Positions 23,501 through 32,500 of a stretch of DNA of 64,000 nucleotides are shown here, one piece after another (position 1 is the first letter of the stretch; each line of letters starts with the position of its first letter). A program made the translations under genes and the position numbers. The stretch spans positions 2,338,330-2,402,329 of the forward strand of contig OU744736.1 in assembly GCA_916613615.1 (NCBI GenBank), read 5' to 3'. The notes below the pieces were generated by a model that did no database searches, was not told where the DNA came from, and worked only from the letters and a program-made list of their open reading frames with translations. The DNA comes from Steromphala cineraria. Taxonomy: Eukaryota > Mollusca > Gastropoda > Trochida > Trochidae.

Positions 23501-26500
23501 TTAGTTCTTGAAGGAATCAAGGAAACCATTCCAGTTGCTTAGTTACACATTATTTTACTTCTGGATTAAATTCAATAAGAATGATAAAATGATGTTTAAT
23601 GTTTTGGACATATTTCACCTTAGTAAATGTTTTTCTTTTAAACATGAAATTTTTTAAAATCCAATCAATCTTTGAAATAAGTCCACAAAAGTCCTCTCTA
23701 CTGGATGTTTGATACACTAAAATTGTACTTCTTATATATGCTTTAGATATTTTGTGCACACAGGTTTTAAGCAAAGAGACTGTTAAATGTGCAAAGGACC
23801 TTCATCTTATTGTTCATCATCCATTTTATTGGTGGTGACATTCGAAAACATCTGCATTCACTCTCAAACTCAAAGGGATGGCTGATGAGACACATTTCTT
23901 AAAATAAAATGGCATGAAAAACCTTGACAGCAATCAGTCCCATTTTTGGTAATAGCAAAGCCTGAAGAGAATTGTAAATATGCTGGTAGCCATCTTCTTA
24001 TTGTGAACTATATCTTAGACTCCAAGGTATGGTGCAGATATTTTGGAATGCTATCTCCTGTAGATGGATGATATTTATTGTTGTGAAAGTCGACTGTTTC
24101 TCTCCTGCACTCTGCTCAAACCTTTCATGTGGGACAGAACCTGGAGTTATATGTCCTACTGTTTCATCCACCCATATTTGTACTGGTATCTAACAAACAT
24201 TGTCCTTCAAGGAAGTCAAACAAAGGAATTTGAAAATCTACATTTCAGAAAAGAAATACTTATAGTCTTAAACAGTGGTATGTGGAATAAGGTCTATAGA
24301 CTTTTTGATCAGTTTATGTATTCAATCTACAATTCGTCAATAATTTACAACATGTTCCATTTAAAAGAAGATGGGGAAATTATATTTTGGAAGAACACTT
24401 CAAGCAAATGAAAATTGTAAATGAGAAAGATATTGTTTTCTTTGCCGAAAATTTCAGTGGGAATTTTTCATGTATATGGATATATTTGATTTTCTCATTC
24501 TAGTTTTCATTTCCATGAAGTGCTCTTCAAATTGAATATATCCTACCTCTTCATTGTATATCTGACTTGTGTTCTGTTCTTCTATCCCTGAAGGCATGTT
24601 TGTTATCTACTATGAGCTATGTTCACCTTCTCTTCTATTGTTGAACTATGTATTACACTGTATCATGTTCAATACACTTTATTGTGATATCTACCAATAA
24701 GTACCCATTATCATGTCCTCAACCTTCATGACCAAATAGCATCTTGATTAAATTTTGATACACATACTGGTATATGAGAAAACAAACTTGCTCACATATA
24801 TAGGAGGAATGTGATATGTTCTATCATTGTTTTTGTAACTATGTCACATCATAATGGGTAGTTTCATTCACTCTTAAATAAACCTGTAGCACAGATACCT
24901 TGGTAACAGTTTTCATAGAGTTCACCTTCAACTGAATGTTTTCTTTAGGCCACAGTTAGCCTCGGTTATGTTTTTCCTCTCATTACTCTTTCTATTGTTA
25001 TTCATGTACATGGTTTCAATAGCTATTCATGTGTTGTTGTTATGGTAACTCACAAATATGGTCGCAATGGCAACTCGAAAATATGGTTGCCACAGCAACT
25101 CGAAATTAAGGTTACCATGGTTCTTTTGGATGGTTCCAGCGTTACTGATGTATGTGGCCGTCATTGTAAGCTGTGCACATCCTTGATGTTTTGTGCATAT
25201 GTTTGCCAAGGTAACCTGTGTATTTGGAAACCATGGCAACGTATTTATAAGTGATTGTGTACTCCTGTCTTTACCCAGCCATTCCTGTACCAGGTGTTGC
25301 AACCGCTGGCTGTGAGTGTAACGTGCAATTTTTTTTTAGATCTACACTGTTTCCTTCACACTTATTGCCTGAAACATTGCTTTGTTATCCCTTCAGCAGG
25401 GTTACCGTTAATGTGTTAAAAGATTTGGCCAAGGAAAAACATTGTCAAAAATACATCTATTAAATGGCTGCTTTTCATAAAAGATGTGCAAACAGCCCAA
25501 ATTCAAATGACTTGATGAAAAAGGTACAAGAGATGTTTAATGAACTTCTATCATGAAATCGACTTTCAATATTTACTATATTTGGAACCCCTTTTGGTGG
25601 GATACGCCATCGGCAACAAATTCACTATTCCTGGGCTGAAACATTACAAAACTGGTGAGTGGTGTGAAGGAAGCAGTGTATCTTCAAGCAGTGTCTTGAG
25701 CACGTATCTGCAACAAAGGTACATGTCAACATACATACAACAAACCTACACTGTTATTTATACCTGTACATCCGGGTCTCCTCCTCCCAATAAATCTTTA
25801 TCTTGTACAGTAGCGCACGTTTGTCTTTTCTTCATCTGCATGCACAATTTCAGCACCTTTATCTCAATGTGTCAAGTTGTTGTTCCTTCAAGACCTCCCG
25901 GCGTTGGCTGATAAGTTTGACTTCACATTCATGACCTGCTATGTGGAGTAGCACTTTCTATTACTTGCCATGTCACTTTATGCACCTATCCAACAGCTGC
26001 GCTATCGATTTCAAAAAGTCTTTGAAAGTAAATAGTGACAATCGACTTTTTGGAGAGGCATTTAGAACTTGTAGGTGAATGAGGAAGAATTCTATGGATT
26101 CTTCAACTTCTTTTTACACCGAAACGTTGCAATCATGTAATAAAGATGTTGAAAAATCCATAGAATTCTTCCTCATTCAGTGGTGACATTTGAGCTTTTC
26201 TCTTACAACATGCGAAGTTGATTACCAATTGGCACTTTATACACCTGACATGCGTGTTATCAATTTTGACGACCTCTATGAAGAAGAATATTAACAATGG
26301 ACCCCTTTTTGACAATATGCGAATTGAAATCGTAGGCATTGATATTGAGAAAGTCAACGTGAAAGAAACCAGTAAGTGAATTGTTTTCATCAAATTATGT
26401 CATTCTGCCAACCTATGCCTGTTATCAATGTTCTGAAAATACCAAGAAAGTTTGTAATAAGGGGGAAAAGGCATGCAATACCTTTAGTCAACAGTACAGT

Positions 26501-29500
26501 CATTCAGCACTTGTCTATTTACAAAATATTTTACAAATAACCACAGGGGATATTGTCGTTTTAAAAACGGAAAACAGAGCAACTAACTCTGAAATGAATA
26601 GAAAATATAAGTTTGGCCTTTAAGTCTATATTCAATATTGATACCGTTTCCTTTCTCCAATGGCAACTCAACTCACAATTTCCCACAATTTAATAGGAGA
26701 TTTTATTTGCAAAGAAGAATGAAGAATCAAAGCTGTCTGAGCAATAAGAAACGTTTAAACATCTCCAGTAGATGATGAGACTAGAGTTCTGAGAAACGGG
26801 AAATTTGTCAAATGGTTCTAGTAAAACATTTAGAAAGGTTGTAGTTTTTTCAAATACAACTTACCACTTGGACCGAGAAATACGAGGGATAGAGGGAGAT
26901 GTGAGTTGAGAATCCCTGTAGGGAGTGAATGGGTTACACCCTTCTATGTGATAATGTATCATTAACGGCATTCTATAGAAATTACTTGTTATAGATATTT
27001 GGTAAATGGGTAACGGTAATGCATATTATCCATTCGATCCAACTCTTCAATGTTCTGCATTTTAATGCTTCGATCAAACTATTTCAATGTTCTACATGTA
27101 CTTCGTTTTGGATCCAACTCTTTAAATGTTCTGCTTATAAGTATGCTAGCCAACTCATTAAATGTTCTGCTTCTATAGATACGAACCAACTCTTTAAATG
27201 TTCTGCTTCTAAGTATACGATTCAACTCTTTCAATGTTCAGCTTATAAGTATGCGATTTAACTCTTTAAATTTTCAGCTTATAAGAATGCCAATTAACTC
27301 TACAAATATTCAGGTTATAAGTATACGAGCAAACCCTTTAAATGTAGTTCTAAGTATACGATCTAACACGCCAAATGTTCGACTTCTAAGTATTCGATCC
27401 AACTTTGTAAATGTTTTTAAATGTCTGCTCTTTAGTAAACTCTTATGTTATGAAAAGAGAGAGAGAGGCAGATGTTCAGAGGAAACGTTATTTGGTAGGA
27501 TAAATCAGTTATGAAGACAGAACAAATTACACAAAGATATTTAATGGGGGTACCATCCAACAAATGTTTTTCTAAGTATACGATCCAAGTCTTCAAATGT
27601 TCTGCTTCTAAGTATACGATCCAAGTCTTCAAATGTTCTGCTTCTAAGTATACGATCCAAGTCTTCAAATGTTCTGCTTCTAAGTATACGATCCAAGTCT
27701 TCAAATGTTCAGCTTCTAAGCGCTCTTGCAGCTGTCGACTGTTGCTTACCTTATGTTGTGCTCTCCTTGTCTTATCACTCGATGTACTATCCACACTTTC
27801 AAAAATCCATTTTATACAGAACACAGTACAATTTCTTCGTCAAACATCTGCACACCCACAGGGACTTATTTCACTGAAAATAGCTTTTAGAATGTGCGAA
27901 TGTGGTGTCTCCGACTATTTGCATATTCTAACCTCTTTTCAGTGACACAAGCCCCCTTGGTAGTTGGTACACATTTTGTTCCTTGTATTACAAGTCATGT
28001 TGTTGACTGCACAGCGATCTTTTTTTTACATAGTTTCAAGTTCTTACATGATAAAACATTACTAGTGGAGAGATGACTCGTTATGTGATGGGCATGACTC
28101 AAGAGCATAATGTGAATATCCAAGGTTATAAACAATATCTACTCAAAGAAGAAAACAGATGCTAAAAGGCAGAGTATTACGTAAGAAGAATATGTTGATG
28201 ATTCTATTATACAACAAGACTAAATTGTAAACTCACGTAAGGGCATGAAACATTAGCATTGCCGGATATTGTGAAACTGAAACATTGTTTATCTTGCCCT
28301 GCTTTTAATATCAATGGATCTTGGAAAACACGTTCATCATGAGACTCTAGTGCAAATGTTATCCTTACTGTACCCTTTGTGCAATGCTAAAGAAAGGGTC
28401 AACCTTAGTAAGGTTGCCTTATACAGACAGTTCTCAACAAAACAGATTCCTAACGACTGGTAATAAGCAACATTAGCATAAGCTAATACAGGTATTTATT
28501 TCTTGGTGCCGATTAATAACATACTTGTAGGCACGGTATCCTAATTGAACCTTCAATGGATGTTTTGTCACAAAGGCGACATCAGCAACCAAGCTCTTTA
28601 TGGGAACCTCAATCTTATCTTTGTTGTTCACCTTATTTGTACATATACACAATGTCAACAAGGACCTTTTGGACATTTGTTCCTCTAACAAAATGCCTTG
28701 CACAAACAACTATACTAAGTTGGTATATACGCATCAACAAGGACATTTGCTTGCAAACGACAATAGTATCTATGTCGAACCGTCATCAACACTTGATAAA
28801 GAGGTTGTGTGTTCATAATACTGCCTTTATTCGCATGCTTCGACCTTGTGCAAACCTTTGTTCAACACTTTAAGTGTTTGAATTTAAGATTTGAAAAAGG
28901 AGGCGTGATCATGTTTATAAATTATGGAAAAACTGTCATGTATGTTCTTTCTCTTGCCCCAAAGGACTATCCCAAGTTTAACATTGCAAACTTCAAAAAA
29001 TCAAAAGTAATGGTCTTTAAGTTTCGTTAACTGTTATATTGAAGAATATCTGAGAGTTTGTGGCTTGGTGAACGAAACTTGATTTTCAGAGTCTCTAAGC
29101 TTTATATAACATCAAATTTTACTGAACCCGTATCTATCGATACATTCAACGGTTTACACACTCTGTTAAATCAAAACCTTCCATTAAAATCATTGACGTA
29201 TGTTCAACAGAAGAAAAACATAAGTAAAACAAGGTTTTTGGACAATCTACGTTCTTTTGAAAATACACGTTGATATTACGTAGATCATCCTTAATTCGCT
29301 GAATACACCTGCAAATGAAATGAGTAAACGATTAATCCGAAACGAAATGTATGATACCAACAAAATAGTTGTACTACAGCAAACGGCATGTTTCATTACG
29401 TTTGTACTCTTAAAGTCACTTACGGCTGATCAATATAGTCCACAGTTCATAGTTGACTTTGAAAATTATTTAAATGTTTTCTTTGAGTAACTTTAGCCAT

Positions 29501-32500
29501 TATGACATCGGTGGTTCTGAAGCTGTTTCATCCAGTTGCTGTCCTTGTTCCCGTGGTCATAGATGTACGTTTGCACATTAACAGTTTCAAGACTTTCGAG
29601 AGGCTTCTGTTCTGAATACCAGCATATAACACCGCTAGTTCAAGTCATAAAGGTTTCTTAAAAGAAGTCATATTGAGACACGTTTGTCTACTATTTTTCA
29701 ACAACCAAACTTGATCTCAGCGTCTGAACGAAGATATCGGCAATTCCTCTTCACAACACTTCAACATTGAATTTGTTATGGTGATTTTACGCAAAAATGT
29801 GTTTTGTCAGATTTTCTGGTGATTATACATCCTATGAAGGATAAAGCCTGTCATAACTGTAGCATTAAACAAGTATTACGTCAATCAAATTTTACCTCAA
29901 GACCTGAATGTTCCTATCTGTTGACTGCAACATCATAATACCATGAACAGGTGTCCGGTAGAGACTAAATCAGAAATGCGCATTGGTTGGATTTGTCAGT
30001 ATTAGGTACTTCTGGTTGAACACTAATCAAAGGGTGACATCAATCGTACCTGTAGTATAGATAGAAACTTGTTAAGGACGTGACTATCATTTGTAAAGGC
30101 GTCACATAAAGTGTAAAAAGATTACATGAAATACGCAGCTAAACCTCACCATGTGTAGTTTTGTATTTCGTCTCGGACTTAGACCTGACAAAAGTTACGT
30201 AGCCAAACCTCTTAAAAGCAGGATAAAAGGTAAGCCTCGATAAAAGTCGTATCCATATGTGACAGGACGTTCACGCCAGCACACAACTGAATGTCAGATG
30301 TTTTGGAATGAAGGTAAGACTTGTTTATAAAAGGTGGAACTTAATTAAGACACAAGTTGTCAAATGTCATACACATGTACAGCTAAGTCTTAAATAAAAT
30401 TAAATTAAATATGTTTCAGCAGTTTACAACCTTACACTTGTAACTCGTGACTTGCAGGAAGACAAGGAGATTTATAGATGATCAACTTCTTTATTGTAAA
30501 CAATAACGACGTTTCGGTTAAGATTCCCATATAGTTTTCAAGCATTGTCAACTCATGAATTGCAGCCTCCCACAGTCCAAAGACAAGACGGAAGAAACTG
30601 AATGCCCGGATGAAGAGTTTTTCCCTAGACACCCCGGATCCTCCCAAACAGTTGCTGGGCATTGACGAGACAACCAAGAAGAAAAGCAGCTCATTCACAA
30701 ACACCTGCTTTGGAGGTAACAATTTGAATAGGCAAAATAGAGAAGGGTCAATCTTGTCACCCGTCACCTACTTAAAGCGATTTGGGATAGGGATGAGCCC
30801 ACGCTTTTTACTGGCGATTTTTAAACAAATATCGGAGTTGGAACCTCCCTCTGGGTCGGTCATTAGACAGACGTCAATGAGCTGAATGTAACCTTTTTAT
30901 ATCAGTCTGCCTATGTGTGTTTAATAAAACATACCTCAAATATAAATACAACACAATTTTCACATTATTCCTTTTTTATCAACATGCCCGCCTTATCCTC
31001 TTCCAGTTGAAGTAATTGCACCTCGCTGGTATATTTTATAGCTTTTATATATAACTATAGTGGCGAATGTCCTTATCCAAATCAGACAACTTTCACTCGT
31101 GCCTCACTCAATACAATTCCTGTCACGTGCTTTCTCTTTCCAAAAGGAACAAAGTAAATTAATGACACAAAATCAAATGCTGACGGTTTCTAGGCTCTGT
31201 TCTGACTGGACAAGGACCTGGTCCATAAGGAGCAGTAGCTGCTGTAATAAGATAACAAACGTTACGAGGTACCAAAGGTTTCAACTGAGTTCAACCATTT
31301 CACATTTGTAAATTCATCATGGTTATTATCGCATTGTATCATGAAAATAGTTCACGTATATCTCAAGAATGTTTTCTATTGAACAGTTACGCATTTATAG
31401 GGTCTAATATACAGAAAGGTTACCAAAGTGGTAAATTTAAGCATCTCTTGCAGCCCCCAGTAGCCCCGTGGACGTGATGACAAGTAGTTCCTCTTATCGC
31501 CGGAAGATGGCGTTCGCTCTCAGGTCGAGCTCTCTGGAGATAGAGGAGAGAAAACAGAGAAGTCACACACCATCGCCTCTCCAGTCTCCGGTTTGTTCAA
31601 TCTCATTAAACTAGCGTAGTTGGCAAACAGATCCTATTTTAATAAGATTGCTGTTTGTTGGAAATCAGTTCAGGCACTGTTTAGTAGATTTTGTCTATAA
31701 AGGGTCGCTTGAACAGATGTTACCAATTGGAAGACATTCATAGATTCATTTCAAGAGAAGTCAACATCAATCTTAAAAAGCAAATGCATGTTTTTCAGAA
31801 GTCAAATTGGTGTTTTTAATGTAAGCCGCCTCTAAATGCCACCCAAAGACAAGAAATTATTAATCTTCACTTCAAATACATGTTGAAAACAAAATCATGT
31901 TCAAATAGAACACATTTGAAGAGGTGCATTCAAAAAGCGCATATGTAATGTGTTCAGAGTTCATGATATGTTAACCCTCTTAACCCTATGAAACCAGTTA
32001 CAAATGTTTTGGACTTGAAAGGGTTAATTCTTTCCCTCAATTCTTCAATGGATACCTATTTCAGAAGTCCAAGCGGAAGGACACGGACATGTACGTGGTG
32101 TTGTACAACTTCAGGGGCAAGGAGAAGGACGATATGGATCTCAGGTTATACATCTTTCTCAATCATAAAGATAATTGAAAAGAATTTATGAATAGGTTAA
32201 ATAACAATACCATTTCCATAAACGGGTGCAGAGGGGAAAAGAGCGATGGTGACTACCTCTATAAAGAGTCCCTAATAATGTAAATGTTGAAATCGAAGAA
32301 CAATGTTGATTAAGCTGTTTAACCGTGAACACATATTCTTTGATATAAGCTTATCACTCCACAGTGCACTCGTGAAACACATTCAACCCAAAGGAACATC
32401 CTGTATCCGCCCCTGGTTTTAGAATTGGAAATCCATATCTGATTGGATTACGACAGCTGTGTTTAATAAAGATGAACAAAATGCCGTATTATTGAAGTTT

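Larger units (their letters stand above)
17483..30565 (+). other. STAC intron, 13 kb, with possible alternative exons
   Basis: It contains duplicated donor copies (17621-18085), a possible alternative last exon (21864-21991), a SINE head (22640-22725), a possible cassette exon (25279-25311), a hairpin element (26077-26178), 36-bp minisatellites (27040-27420, 27565-27722) and a Penelope-like terminal scrap (30470-30560). The remaining stretches show nothing I can support. Confidence 0.55.

Noticed and set aside
24064..24411. 115-codon plus-strand frame in the large STAC intron
   Set aside because: No family resemblance, no splice-site support, AT-rich codon pattern.
27511..27945. 144-codon plus-strand frame with 12-residue repeats
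   Set aside because: It is open only because the 36-bp minisatellite has a period divisible by three; there are no splice sites joining it to the STAC frame and no homology.
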